A stretch of 64,000 nt of DNA, taken from positions 71,016,708 to 71,080,707 of the forward strand of contig NC_091120.1 in the NCBI RefSeq assembly GCF_040183065.1, in the 5' to 3' direction. Positions 1 through 10,701 of the stretch are shown piece after piece. The first letter of the stretch is position 1, and each line of letters opens with the position of its first letter. The translations under genes were made by a program, and so were the position numbers. Origin of the DNA: Periplaneta americana. Its lineage: Eukaryota; Arthropoda; Insecta; Blattodea; Blattidae. The notes below the pieces were generated by a model that was not told the origin of the DNA, searched no databases, and was given only the letters and a program-made list of their open reading frames with translations.

Positions 1-342
1 GCATTACAAAGATACATTTTTACGCAGTCCTGCCTTTCGTTGTTTCCAGACGAATTAACATAGAATTATTCGTGGGTTTGAGTTTCGTCCTTTCTTTTCA
101 TGTGCTACAATGTATCTGTATAAAACATACCTGCACAAACAGCGCTCAACGAGCGCGCGCGCGCGCTCTTTCCTAGCGGGAGAGCTGTGTTTACCGCTCG
201 CCGAATCGGAGAGAAAGATACGTCAAAATGACAGACTTGCTATAGGTAGAGGAGAGGGAAACGACCACTCAGTTATCTAGTGGGGTGCAATGCGTATTCT
301 CAGTAACTGTTTCACGTTGCTTACCTACTGCTACAGTACGAT
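1..342. other. 5' flank of a hAT remnant, no gene seen
   Basis: No gene is recognised. There is a short GC-alternating run near 150-165 and a generally GC-richer stretch up to the ATG at 343. It could be the 5' leader or promoter side of the hAT element that follows, but no terminal inverted repeat was found to prove it. Confidence 0.3.
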
Positions 343-776
343 ATGGAGGAATCTAAAAGACGGAAAAGTGGTGATCACGCAAATTCTTTCAATGTTGCAT
401 GGGAAAATGCTTATTTTTTCATAGCTGCTGGAGTAAATACTCAGTGCTTTATCTGCCACAACATTTTTAAAGGTAGAAAGAAACATAACATAATGCGTCA
501 TTACGAGTCCAGACATAAAGATACTAAAGATATTAAACTTCAACAATTTTAATATCTCTCTTCAGGGAAAAGGCCAGGTCAGTGTTGATATGTTGCATAA
601 ATTACGGGATTTCAGTCGTAAACTTACACTTTTCGTAAATCAATTTCGGGAAGGTAATATGGCTTACTTTCGAACGATAGAAACTGCTCGTGACGAAGCC
701 ATGTTAAAGGATTATGTGCAAATATTAATTGACATTCAAAATGAATTTAATTCTAGGTTCCAAGATCTTGTTTTAA

Positions 777-1024
777 GGTCCACACCTGTGGAGTAACGGT
801 TAGCGCGTCTAGCCGCGAAACCAGGTGGCCCGGGTTCGATTCCAGGGGTCAAGTTACCTGATTGAGGTTTTTCCGGGGTTTTCCCTCAACTCAGTATGAG
901 CAAACGCTGAGTAACTTTCGGTGTTGGACCTCGGACTCATTTCACCGGCATTATCACCTTCTTCTCATTCAGACGCTAAATAACATAAGCTTTTGATAAA
1001 GCGCCGTAAAGTAACCTACTAAAA
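777..1024 (+). mobile_element. tRNA-derived SINE inserted in the hAT remnant
   Basis: A Pol III-type head is visible: an A-box-like stretch (GTGGAGTAACGGTTAGCGCG) and a B box (GGTTCGATTCC). A body rich in TTTTCCGGGG/TTTTCCCTCAAC-like sequence follows. The insert is flanked by a 12-bp direct repeat with one mismatch, ATCTTGTTTTAA (765-776) and ATCTTGTCTTAA (1025-1036), as expected of target-primed insertion. Removing the insert brings the hAT protein-like sequence back together. Confidence 0.75.
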
Positions 1025-1104
1025 ATCTTGTCTTAATTGGAAAGAAGTTTAAAGTTATAATAAATTCTTCAACACCAGCTGAAACAATGCCATATAAGTT
1101 GCAG

Positions 1105-1250
1105 GTGGGCCTGGTTGGCGCAGTTGGTATAGCGCTGGCCTTCTATGCCCGAGGTTGCGGGTTCGATTCCGGACCAGGTCGATTGCATTTAAATGTGTTC
1201 ATATAACCTCGGCAGTTGCGAGCGTCGTTAAATAAAACATAACATTTAAC
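1105..1250 (+). mobile_element. tRNA-derived SINE, second family, short copy
   Basis: The head carries an A box (TTGGCGCAGTTGGTATAGCG) and a B box (GGTTCGATTCC). The tail GTTGCGAGCGTCGTTAAAT is shared with the longer copy at 16049-16271. This copy lacks the middle segment seen there. It also sits inside the hAT remnant; its target duplication is not clear. Confidence 0.7.
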
Positions 1251-1675
1251 GATTTACAGCTCGGACTTATTGATCTTCAATGTGGCCTAAGGGCTGAAGA
1301 TCGTTTGAATAATACTACTAGCCTGGTTGAGTTTTACAAGACTAAACCTTAGCAATAATATCCACGATTACACAGGCTGGCTGATTGCTATGTTTGGCTT
1401 AACATTTATATTTGTGAGCAACTGTTTTCCATAATCAACTTTAATGAAGGCAGGCATCGAACATTTGTAACTGATGTTACATTACGATCAGTAGGCTACT
1501 GTTCCTTTCAGCTGCCAACAGCATAAAACCTCGTTTTCATGTACTGATGAATAAAAATATAACAAAATGATATTGTACATTTAAGTAGGTATAAAATTTA
1601 TATTATTTCTGTAAAATAAATATTTCTGTATTAATTAATAAGTCGAAGATAGTTTTGCAAACACTGAACGGGAAT

Positions 1676-1966
1676 TCATTTCATAAACACTCGTACTAGT
1701 ACTTCCCTTTTGTGTATATTTTGTACGAAATCACCCCTTCTTCCAGTCCACCCTATACTGAGTGCAGCCAATATCTGCATTCCGCTCATGAGCTGTGAGC
1801 CGGCTCGGAGAGCGGAAACCTTGTGCAAGCCTGGTATATAATATCGCTTGTCACCTCGTATGTTTGTATTACGTAATTTACATGTAATGTTCCCGTCATT
1901 CACTTCAAAACACTCACCAAATTCCGCTCCAAAAATATGCGCCTGAGAACCTTTAACCTTCGACAT
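1676..1966 (-). pseudogene. N-terminal fragment of a CGGBP1/hAT-like BED finger protein
   Basis: A 96-codon frame on the minus strand starts at a real ATG (1966-1964). It begins MSKVKGSQAHIFGAEFG and then has DGNITCKL followed by RNTNI. In the CGGBP1-like hAT family the usual pattern here is a C-x2-C finger, so the second Cys appears to be replaced. No transposase body follows. I read it as a transposon-derived remnant; an unrecognised host exon is possible. Confidence 0.35.
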
Positions 1967-2537
1967 TATTATTCAGCTGGTACTCTGTTTATGCATCCTA
2001 GTGTACTGTCTGGTGAACGAATAGTGAACTTGAAACCACAGTAAATCATTCCTACAAGCTACTGATGACACACGATTGCGTTGCGCGACATAAGTAAACC
2101 GGCTAGGGGTGGGTGTAATCCTTTTTTCCTAGCAGACGACGCGAGGGTGAGAAAGAAATGAGGTGGATTGGGAGCTTTGTTAAGTTATTATAAAAACACA
2201 CTTCCTTAAACCTCGGGTATAGTTTCAAATTGTAAAAATTATTTTGTTTCATTGAAATGAAGTAAATAATAAAAGGGCAGTCATTGATAATTACAAAATC
2301 ATATTAGTGCAGTATAATAGCCTATAATACTAGAAAGCTAACTGATGTATTCCGGTCGAGTAGTAACACAGCTCGAAAGGCAACCTCAAAGTATCACAAC
2401 CAACTTCATACTAACTCATACACCTTCATTATACCACAAAAAGTGGATCGTTCCCAAGGAATACGAAAATAGGTTTCTGAGTAGATGCTACTATTTCAGA
2501 GCTGGATTATACTATGTCTCTTCTATACAGTATCAGC

Positions 2538-2716
2538 ACAGTCTAGTATATACAGTCGCGAAGCTTGAGTTGAGGGTACTAGGAACAATAGACTGTGCCG
2601 GTACTATTTCGCCTTGTCTGTGATCAGCCGATAGTAGCGATCCTAGTGGTTAGGAACTATCTATGGATGCATATTCCCTACGTATTGAGCTTCGTGACTG
2701 TATATACTAGACTGTG
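2538..2716. mobile_element. hAT-like MITE with perfect 8-bp target duplication
   Basis: The terminal inverted repeat is about 28 bp: the left end begins ACAGTCTAGTATATACAGTC and the right end is its near-perfect reverse complement. GTATCAGC lies directly outside both ends (2530-2537 and 2717-2724). Length is 179 bp with no coding capacity. The 8-bp duplication points to the hAT superfamily. Confidence 0.8.
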
Positions 2717-3054
2717 GTATCAGCATTGGAAGCACATACTAAACCGAATACGTCACCTAGCATATTTCTAACTATCGTAAGTGATACATGAAATGAGAGG
2801 CAGGTAGAGTGTGTTGGCGAGATGATAGAGGGAAGCTGAAGTATAAAAAAAACTCCTCTAAAACGCCTGTTTTGTAATCCATAAATTTAATCACTTCTAG
2901 ACCAGGGATCTAACCCGGACCACGTGGATAGAAAACAAGTGCGCTAGTGCTAAATCAAAGGTAAGAGAGCCACCGGCATAGCTCACAAGCAAACGTTCTG
3001 ATGGGGGCAGACAAAAAAAAGTTATCTTTTTTTCTTCCACCATGTTAATAATGT

Positions 3055-3524
3055 CAAAAGAAGTGCTTATACCAATTTTGGCCACTCGACCGCAATTACG
3101 AGGGCTGTAAAAAAAAATAAGTTCGCTAGGGGCTGCTAACAGAAAAAAAAACACATTTTCATTGGACAAATTTATTGGAACGGACACAGCAATTGTTGAG
3201 CTATTTTTGAACATATTTTATATCGGAATTGAGACATTTCTCATATCATGGAATCGACAGAGAGAGGTGCAGGTGCAGTCAAACGCTGGTTCCGATCTGA
3301 GGCGGCTGACTTCTACGACACAAAAATTGATCCCATGGTATGACAAATGTCTCAATTCCAGTGAGGTATATGTTGACAAATAGCGCAACAATTGCTGTAT
3401 CTGTTTCAATAAACATTTCTATGCAATTGTGCTTTTTTCTATAAACAGTCCCAGGGAAAATCACTTTCTGGACGGTCTCGTAATTGCGGTCGAGTGGCCA
3501 AAATTTGTATAAGCACTTCTTTTG
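3055..3524. mobile_element. Foldback (long inverted repeat) element, about 470 bp
   Basis: The outer 45-50 bp of each end are near-identical inverted copies (the left end contains GCCACTCGACCGCAATTACG, its reverse complement is at 3482-3501). The pairing continues inward with lower identity to about 3260 and 3325, leaving a loop of about 60 bp. Reading frames inside are by-products of the palindrome. The superfamily cannot be told; a SINE begins directly to its right. Confidence 0.75.
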
Positions 3525-4790
3525 CTTGTCAGTCGGCTAAGGCGCTTTCCTGCGATCCAAAGCTGCGCTCGGACGCGGGTTCGATTTCCACTTGGGCTGA
3601 TTAATTGGTTGGGTTTTTCCTATGCTTTCCTCAACTGTAAGGCGAATGGCAGATATCTATGGCGAATCCTAGGCCTCATCTCGTCGAATACAAGGACATC
3701 ATTTTATTTTTACTTCAATTTTTATTGTACCTGCGTTTCTAAATGTACATGACTCCCACCCCTTTCACTAATGTCCTTGCTGATGTCAGTCACACAAACT
3801 TACGGCCGCTGTTGCTAGCAGCGAAGTAAACAGTACGAAGTACAGTGTGTTTCAGAATTATGTTGCGTTTTATATAGAAGAAAGAGCTTATATTATTGAA
3901 GTTTATTTTCACACAGGTATGGTGTGTAGCATAACTGAATTTATCTGTGTGGACTGAGCACAAGTGAAGATTAGAGTTACCGAAAGTACGGTACCCTAGA
4001 ATATGGTACGGCACTTAACAACATTATTTAAACAAGAGTTTTGTTTTATTCTTTGTAGTTATGAAGGATGATGGAAACTGGAATTACAATATAACCGAAT
4101 GTGAACAACAGCTTTTTTTTTTTTTTTTTTACAATTTCCTGATTATATCATTACGGAATATTTTCGTAGAACTGTCATTAATCTGGTAGATAAATTTAGA
4201 GCAATGGAGTGTACAGAAAGGAAGAAAAGTGTAATATGGCCAACAAAGGTGACAGAAGATGCTGTAGAAGATGCTAGAGAAAAGATGCAGCGAGGTAGTA
4301 ATAAGTCGGTCAAGAAGTTAGCTGCAGAAATTGGGGTTTCCTATGGAAGTGCTCACAAAATTCTCAGGAATAAATTACGTTAGTAATATGCTGAATAAAG
4401 TAGACATTATATAATGTATATAACCGCCTGAAGATTTGAGTTTGTGAAAAAAATTGTTCCTATTCTACTGTTTTTTGATAAAATACTGTAAAGTAATGAC
4501 CAAACTGAAAATCGTAATAATATATTTCCCTGTAACATAAATGGTTACACTACTTTTCTCTCCTCCTATAGCTAATAAAATGATTTGTTTACATATTGCA
4601 CTAGCAACTCCAAACTCCTGCAATGGAAGGGGGGTAACAGTGTTTCCGAGTATAGCCAGGTTAATGTTAAAAATGTTAGTAAAAATAAAGTGATGCCCCT
4701 GTATAATCTCGCTATCACGAATCTCATCGAAGCTAAATAACCGAGTAGTTGATACAGATTCGTTAAATAACCAACCAAAAAAAGTAAGAG
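3525..4790 (+). mobile_element. tRNA-derived SINE split by a mariner-like element
   Basis: The SINE runs 3525-3690 and resumes at 4702-4790. The head has an A box (GTCAGTCGGCTAAGGCGC) and a B box (GGTTCGATTTCC). The body reads ATGGCGAATCCTAGGCCTCA, the family seen in reverse at 40665-40910 and 43960-44185. The second half (AATCTCATCGAAGCTAAATA, then TAGTTGATACAG) joins in register with those copies, so this SINE was the older resident. Confidence 0.8.
3691..4701 (+). mobile_element. Mariner-like element A (Tc1-mariner), inserted at TA in the SINE
   Basis: The ends are CAAGGACATCATTTTATTTT on the left and the imperfect inverse ...TGATGCCCCTG on the right, with TA on both sides (3689-3690, 4702-4703). 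Inside, the + strand near 4200-4383 encodes a recognisable helix-turn-helix tail ending in a stop (key phrases NKSVKKLAAEIGVSYG and AHKILRNKLR), typical of arthropod mariner-like transposases. The DDE catalytic domain is absent. It belongs to the same terminal-repeat family as elements B and C. Confidence 0.75.
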
Positions 4791-5495
4791 TGAAGTTAGA
4801 ACTTAAGTATAATTAAATTACACAGTGTACGCCCACTGTTGAACTGCATTCTTACGCTCGTCTCTCTTTGTTTTTATAATAGTTGCTTGGTTGCTCATAA
4901 TTTATATTACCGGTGTGTGTTCAAGTTCTCCATTCGCCGGTACTCCGACGTGACTCGAGGCGCTGAAGCAACACCGCTTCGCAATACGCCTGTGCGATCT
5001 AGATATCTCACAAAGAAAAGAGAGAGCATTCAGTCTAACACAATATGTTCATCTCAAGATGAAGAGATTTCTCCCAACTCCGATTACTATCACCTGGACG
5101 CAGGACTCACTGACAAGAGACAATAGCCAACAGAGAAGCTATTCGGTTCTGCATTATAGTGTAGATTTGAAGAAGGAACAAAATTACGGCTAGTGAGAAA
5201 CAATAATGTTGATTATTTATCCAGTGGTCGGCAAATTTAGTACATTTAGAACTCGTAGAACGTGACTTTTCAACTACCGCCCTCTAGTTCACTGGTACCG
5301 GCAGGTTTTGTTGACATGCTTCAATGATACATGGACATCATTTTATTTTTACTTCAATTTTTATTGTACCGGAGTTTTTGAATGTACTTCACTCCCACCC
5401 CTCCTACTAGTAAACTTCCAATCATCCTCCACACAGAACCAAGGCCGCGTATGCAGTCAAAGTGCCTTACGGTGATAGTAAACAGTACTGAGTTA

Positions 5496-5692
5496 AGGCT
5501 GGTTCACAATAAACCGGGAACGGAAACGACAACAAGAACGAGAACGGAAATATTGTTAAAATAAATGTATTTAAATATCAGCATTCACAAGTAACTATTG
5601 TGAATGCTCACATTTAAATACACATATTTTAACATTATTTCCGTTCTCGTTCTCGTTGTCGTTTCTGTTCCCGGTTTATTGTGAATCAGCCT
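5496..5692. mobile_element. Palindromic MITE with TTA target duplication (PIF/Harbinger-like)
   Basis: The 197-bp element is almost wholly palindromic: the ends start AGGCTGGTTCACAATAAACC and AGGCTGATTCACAATAAACC when both are read inward. TTA flanks both sides (5493-5495, 5693-5695), the target size used by PIF/Harbinger. It interrupts mariner-like element B; element C carries the empty site at the equivalent position. Confidence 0.75.
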
Positions 5693-5925
5693 TTAGTGAG
5701 TATAGTACATTCCATAAATATATTTGCGTTTTTCAGTGACGAAAGAGTTTTCAATATTGAATCATATTTTCGTACAGGTACTGTCGTCCGTTTGCCTACG
5801 TCTCATCCCGATTTTCCCCACCTGTTTCTTCTCGCCTCTCTGTAAAGGCTAATGACTGGGCTGTCTTAGCTCTTTTCTGAAAACATTAATTTCTGTTAGT
5901 AATTGGGCGTCTACGTAATATTATA

Positions 5926-7010
5926 CAGGGACATAATTTTATTTTTACTTCAATTTTTATTGTACCTGTGTTTTTGAATGTACTTTACTCCCACTCCTTC
6001 TACTAATGAAGTTCAACCGTCCTCCACACAGATCCAAGACCGCATATACAGTCATAGTAGCCTTACGGTCATAGTAAACAGTACGTTCCAAAAATTTGTT
6101 CGCGTTTTCAGTGACGAAAGAGCTTTCAGTATTGAATAATTTTCGCACAGGTACTGTCGTCCATTGGCCTACGTCATATCCCGATTTCCCCCATCAGCTT
6201 TTATTCGCCAGCTAGTGGCTGGGCTGTCTTAGGTCTTTTCTGAGAACATTAATTTCTGTTCGGAATTGGACGTCTACGTAATATTATACAACTGTTTAAA
6301 ATAACTTAAGTAAAAGGGCCTCGTTAAGTAATTAACTGTCACGTGACTTCCTCCCTTTCTACGACCCTACGACATAGGACGGACAGTAGATAGTATGTCT
6401 GAGTAATTTTATCTTTTCGGATCGGGCAGAAGTGAAGATTGAATTTACAGTACGTAAGGCCTCTTTTATAGATAAAGAATTATTTCAACATTAGTTACTG
6501 ATACTAAGTACGAACCTGGTAATTGGAATTACGTACAATAGTCTATAGTGCGATAATATGCACATTAGAACTGAAGCCTGTATCGAAATGAACGGCCACC
6601 ATTTTCAAAAATGTGTTTAAATATCCATATTATGATTATTTCTCAATTTCACTTCATTCTCTATATTGTACGCTAATGTGCTGTAGACAGTATAATATAC
6701 ACTGCATAGTGAATATGTTCACATGGACAGCTCAATTCGTGAGTAAAAACACTCATTGTTAATATTGTACTGTATTTTGATTAAACAAAAACCTAATGAA
6801 AATGATCAAACTCAAAATGGCAATATTTCCTAGTTTACGTAAATGGATGAACTACTTTTCTTCCCTCCTATACCTGGTAAAGTGATTTGTTTGTATATTA
6901 CGCTAGTATCATCGAACTCCAGTCGTGGAAGGGGGTAGCAAACGGCGTTGACCCAGAGATATAGCCAGGTTAATATTAAAAATGTTAGTAAGAATAAAAT
7001 GATGTCCCTG
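5926..7010. mobile_element. Mariner-like element C, nested inside sibling element B
   Basis: Ends are CAGGGACATAATTTTATTTT and ...AATGATGTCCCTG, flanked by TA (5924-5925, 7011-7012). Length is 1085 bp. Sequence to the left (TCTACGTAATATTA) and right (TACAACTGTTTAAAATTAAC) of C is contiguous in C's own interior near 6270-6300, which proves that C jumped into a copy of itself. Confidence 0.8.
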
Positions 7011-7770
7011 TACAACTGTTTAAAATTAACTTAAACAAAAGGACCTCATTCCTTTCTAAGACCCTGCGACGTAACTACTTGGATGGAAAGTAGATAGCAT
7101 ATCTAAGTAATTTTATCTTTTCGGATCGGGTAGAAGTGAAGATTGAATTTACAGTACGTCAGGTAATCTTTTATAGATTAAGTACAGAATTATTTCCACA
7201 TGAGTTACTAGTGCGAAGGACGAATCTGGTAATTGGAATTAGGTACAATAGTCTATAGTGCGATAATATGCACAAAAGAACTGAAGCCTGTATCAAAATG
7301 AACGGCCACCATTTTCAAAAATACGTTTAAATATCCATATTATGATTATTTTTCAATTTAACTTCATTCTCTAAATTGTACGCTAATGTGATGTAGATAG
7401 TAAAATATACACTACATAATGAATATGTCCGAATGGATAGCTCAGTGCATGAGCAAAAACACTTATTGTTAATACTATACTGTATTTTGATTAAACAAAA
7501 ACCTAATGAAAATTATCAAACTCAAAATCGCGATAATTCCTAGTTTACGTAAATGTATGAACTACTTTTTTCCCTCCTATAGCAAGTAAAGTGATTTGTT
7601 TCTATTTTACGCCAGTATCATCGAACTCCAGTCGTGGAAGGGGGTAGCAAAGGTATAGCCACGTTAATATTAGAAATGTTAGTAAAATAAAATGATGTCT
7701 CTGTAGAATGTAGACCTCCACGGCCGGCATCATTGTCATTGGTGTTATCAGAGCTAAAGGGCCATGGTTT

Positions 7771-8165
7771 GCTGGAATTGTAATCATTCGTTCTGTCTAC
7801 TACTTCGGCAGACATCATCAGTCGTTCTCGGCATGCTAAAGCCTTGGTTTTTCTGAACCGACGCATGCTATGTGCGAGGTGCGAGGTGCGAGGGGCGCCT
7901 CACACAGATCCGGGCTGCACGAGAGACAGTGAGTGGTTTATATAGCTGCGAGATGAGAGGTCTGCGCACCTCGCAGCTATAGAAACCACTCACTATCTCT
8001 CGTGTAGTCCGGATCTGTGCAAGGCGGGCTTCTCACCTCACACATAGCATGCGTCGGTTCAGAAAAACCAAGGCTTAAGAAGATCTTTGCACTCCCGTTT
8101 GCCTCATCACAGCTGATGTCTACCGGAGTAGTAGACGGAACGTACAGTTACAACAGTTCCAGAAG
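7771..8165. repeat. Long imperfect palindrome (foldback), arms about 165-200 bp
   Basis: The left arm carries CGGCAGACATCATCAGTCG, CCTTGGTTTTTCTGAACCG and GCATGCTATGTG; the right arm carries their reverse complements in reverse order, with a short centre near 7945 (GCGAGATGAGAGGTCTGCGC). It begins close to the right end of mariner-like element B and ends at the tail of the LINE remnant to its right. Class unknown. Confidence 0.65.
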
Positions 8166-8167
8166 AT

Positions 8168-8309
8168 CATTTGTATGTATTTATTCACACTGCAATGGGT
8201 ATATACCCGGTGGCAGTGGTAACTAATTACACTCAATAATGACAATAATAAACTTATTAATTAAAAATACAATTAATAATAATACTAATAATTAATACTA
8301 ACAATAATT

Positions 8310-8358
<49 letters not shown>

Positions 8359-8960
8359 GGGAATAGGCCTATCCTAAATTAAATGAAGCACGATCTCTTA
8401 AAATAACATTTAAAATAAATCTAATTTGTATCTTAAACCTAAGTTCGAACTAAAACCCACGAGTATGATATGTTCATATCTGCACAAGTACCTTTCAACA
8501 TTACACTCATTTCGCTGTCAACTCACTCACTGCACTGGAACTACGACACATTTCACTGATTCTATCCTGATTTCACTAACACTTCAAAAACATTTCACTG
8601 TTCAAATACTTTGCACTGCCACTACAGTATAAACTATAAAGCTTCACTGACAGGAACAGGTTTCACTTACACAACACACTTCACTGAGACAACATAATTC
8701 TTCACTGATACAACACTTAAATAACAAAATATCATTTACACCCTTTAATTACTGTGTATAATTACCGTCTATTAGTAAAGTCCTTAAGCCTATTTTTAAA
8801 TACATTTTTGGTTGTTGGTAAAGCCTGCAGGTAAAGCATTCCAGTCCCTGTTAGTACGATTGAGAAAAGAAGACTTTCATGGCCCTTTAATCCGGATAAC
8901 ATCTTCCATTGCTTCAATGTACCACTTGTGTAGTTATCAGAGGCGGCTTAATAAGAAATA
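8168..8960 (-). mobile_element. LINE 3' end, family B (non-LTR retrotransposon)
   Basis: On the minus strand, near 8870-8770, the end of a reverse-transcriptase protein is readable (FLNRTNRDWNALPAGF), the usual C-terminal signature of Jockey/CR1/L2-type LINEs. An untranslated tail follows, ending in a hairpin (8188-8218) and ATAAATACATAC repeats at 8168-8187. A second copy lies at 27014-27780. The interior contains an (AAT)n run at about 8311-8355. The element is 5' truncated. Confidence 0.65.
8188..8218 (-). other. Two-tier hairpin in the 3' tail of LINE family B
   Basis: CACTGC and GCAGTG form the outer stem, and GGGTATATACCC (8197-8208) forms the inner self-complementary stem. It lies directly before the terminal repeat tail. 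The related copy at 27031-27062 keeps the inner GGGT/ACCC stem and part of the outer stem. In stringent LINEs such a stem-loop is what the reverse transcriptase recognises; here that role is inferred. Confidence 0.5.
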
Positions 8961-10029
8961 ATCTCTTTCAAAGATGTAAATCAGCGGTGACCAAAGCGGG
9001 TATCTTGATTACATCGTGTAATCACAAACATTCAAACGGGTACGAGGAGTTTACTGTACATTGCTGTATGTTTCATTCACGCACTGAAGGCAAGCAGTGT
9101 TGGTATCATGTCGCTCTACAAACTCTGTCTCTACAAGCAGAAAGAGGTGGTTTCGTAAAGAATGAGAAGTAGAACTTTTTTGTTGTTGTGTCGGACAAAA
9201 TGTAATATGTTTACGTTGCTCAACGGTTCAACTAAGAGTATATAGAAACATTAATTGCCACGCTGAATAAACTACTACCACCACCACCACCACCACCACC
9301 ACCACCACCACCACCACCACTAAGTATCTGTTTCTGTAATTCTTCTGTACGTGCATGAATATTGATATTGTTAGATCTTCTCCATAGAAGGATAAACTTA
9401 TTAGGTTTTATCTCAATTTTAATCTTCTTTATCGTTAGATGGCGGGAATTATTTATTAGTTATTCATTTAATAATATTATTGTAGAGAAACTGATTCAAT
9501 ATTATGTTCCAACGAACTATTAAACCCCAGGAATTGACATGTCTTAAATCATAGCCAGGAAGAGAAAGATGAGATAAATAAATGTAAGGAAGTCAGCTAC
9601 CTAGTGGGGTTTAAAATATCTCGTGCTCTAAAGCCTTTTAATAGAACAGAATTTCTCAAAAAGGGGTAATGATTAAAATAGCTTAAATAACTTGTCCATA
9701 AGAAGTTTTTAATTTTGAAAAACTACGAATTTCTCGACTAAGTATCGAGAGAAGAATTTGGAAAAATTCTTGATTATATTCAAGAGGAAGGTTTAAAAAA
9801 AAGAAGCAAGAAAAATCTCATATTATTCACTGACTCTTGATGACAGCAGTGAAATTACTGATACAGCAAAGCTTGAGATTTTTATTCGCGGGATTGATCA
9901 CGATGTTAGTACTGGAACCACCACTGGTTGTAGTTTTCATGCCAAGTACCATTCCTCAGTCTCCTTACTTCATAGGCTGCCTGTCGCATGTAATCACTGC
10001 AGCTCGAGTTTTGGTCACCGCTGACGTGA
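8961..10029. other. Intergenic sequence, no gene seen
   Basis: Apart from the ACC microsatellite I see no gene, no tRNA-like head and no clear inverted repeat in this stretch. Confidence 0.4.
9274..9320. repeat. (ACC)n microsatellite
   Basis: An uninterrupted run of ACC/CCA triplets of about 47 bp. Confidence 0.95.
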
Positions 10030-10200
10030 ATGAGTAGAAAAAAGCAAGAAAATATTATTTCCATGAGGAACAGAAAGAACAGTACTCTTTGTAAGATAGG
10101 GGAGAATATCAGAGGTTTGCGTTACAAGTTTGATAAAATAAGACATGTGCAGCGGCATTATGAAAATATGCATCGTACGCAGGGCTACATCAAAGTTTAA
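10030..10200 (+). pseudogene. Short BED-finger-like fragment, probably from a hAT element
   Basis: A 56-codon frame starts at an ATG (10030) and contains LCKIGE followed by VQRHYENMHR, the pattern of the second half of a BED zinc finger (compare RHYESRH at the hAT remnant near 343). The usual C-x2-C is incomplete. No transposase body follows. Likely a truncated transposon remnant. Confidence 0.35.
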
Positions 10201-10701
10201 ATGTTTATTTTTTTTAAGAGTCATTTAATTAAATTTAATTCTATTTTTCTGAGACATACAGCTCTTTCCTTTCTAATTACAAATTATTATATATTTACGC
10301 ATCTTTCCATACTAATTTCGACATAAAATTCATCATCACGATAATATACGTTACTATACTTACAAACTACTTAAAATTTTATCCCTTGGTAGTTGCTGAT
10401 CGTGTTAAATAACTGGTAGGAATACATAAAAACAAGTTTTGCAGTAGAAATAAATTAAATGCAACAAGCATTAAACCAAATACAACAACTGGGCCGGAAT
10501 TTATAAGGGAAAACATTCTGGAATCGAATTATGACTTGCATAAGAAATTACTAAAGCAATATACAGGATGGGACGGTTATACGTTGAAATATTTTTTGAG
10601 GTAATCGGAGATAGTGCGCAGTGCGCGGGAGAATTGATAAACGAAAATAATTTATATAATTTCAAACTATACCGAATTACACGGAAAACGTTTCAGTGTA
10701 A

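Larger units (their letters stand above)
343..1540 (+). pseudogene. hAT-superfamily transposase remnant (GTF2IRD2/ZBED-like), internally deleted
   Basis: Plain DNA transposon remains. The first reading frame (343-552, 69 codons) holds a BED-type zinc finger: CFIC, then about 20 residues later RHYESRH. The second frame (590-776) matches the mid/C-terminal part of the same family, with phrases FSRKLTLFVNQFREGN and DAMLKDYVQ. After two SINE insertions, sequence resembling the hAT C-terminal dimerisation block follows at about 1250-1530 (EQLFSIINF, then RTFVTDVTLRS). Most of the RNase H-like catalytic domain between the BED finger and 590 is missing, and the tail needs a frame change, so the copy is dead. 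Family recognition rests on motif memory, not on a search. Confidence 0.7.
5330..7703. mobile_element. Mariner-like element B, interrupted by a MITE and by element C
   Basis: The left end is CATGGACATCATTTTATTTT and the right end ...AATGATGTCTCTG, flanked by TA (5328-5329, 7704-7705). Without its two inserts (5496-5692 and 5926-7010) it is about 1.09 kb and collinear with element C throughout, including the shared subterminal phrase CTCCTACTAGTAAACTTCC or close variants. No transposase frame is visible, so it is a non-autonomous copy. Confidence 0.75.

Noticed and set aside
3162-3464. Similar small proteins on both strands (DTAIV-LF-N-Y-GIETF)
   Set aside because: The resemblance comes from the two arms of the foldback element at 3055-3524, not from related genes.
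4572-7787. Recurring minus-strand peptide (LLTFLILTWLY) at 4572, 6830 and 7602
   Set aside because: It is the translation of the shared right end of mariner-like elements A, B and C and has no coding role.
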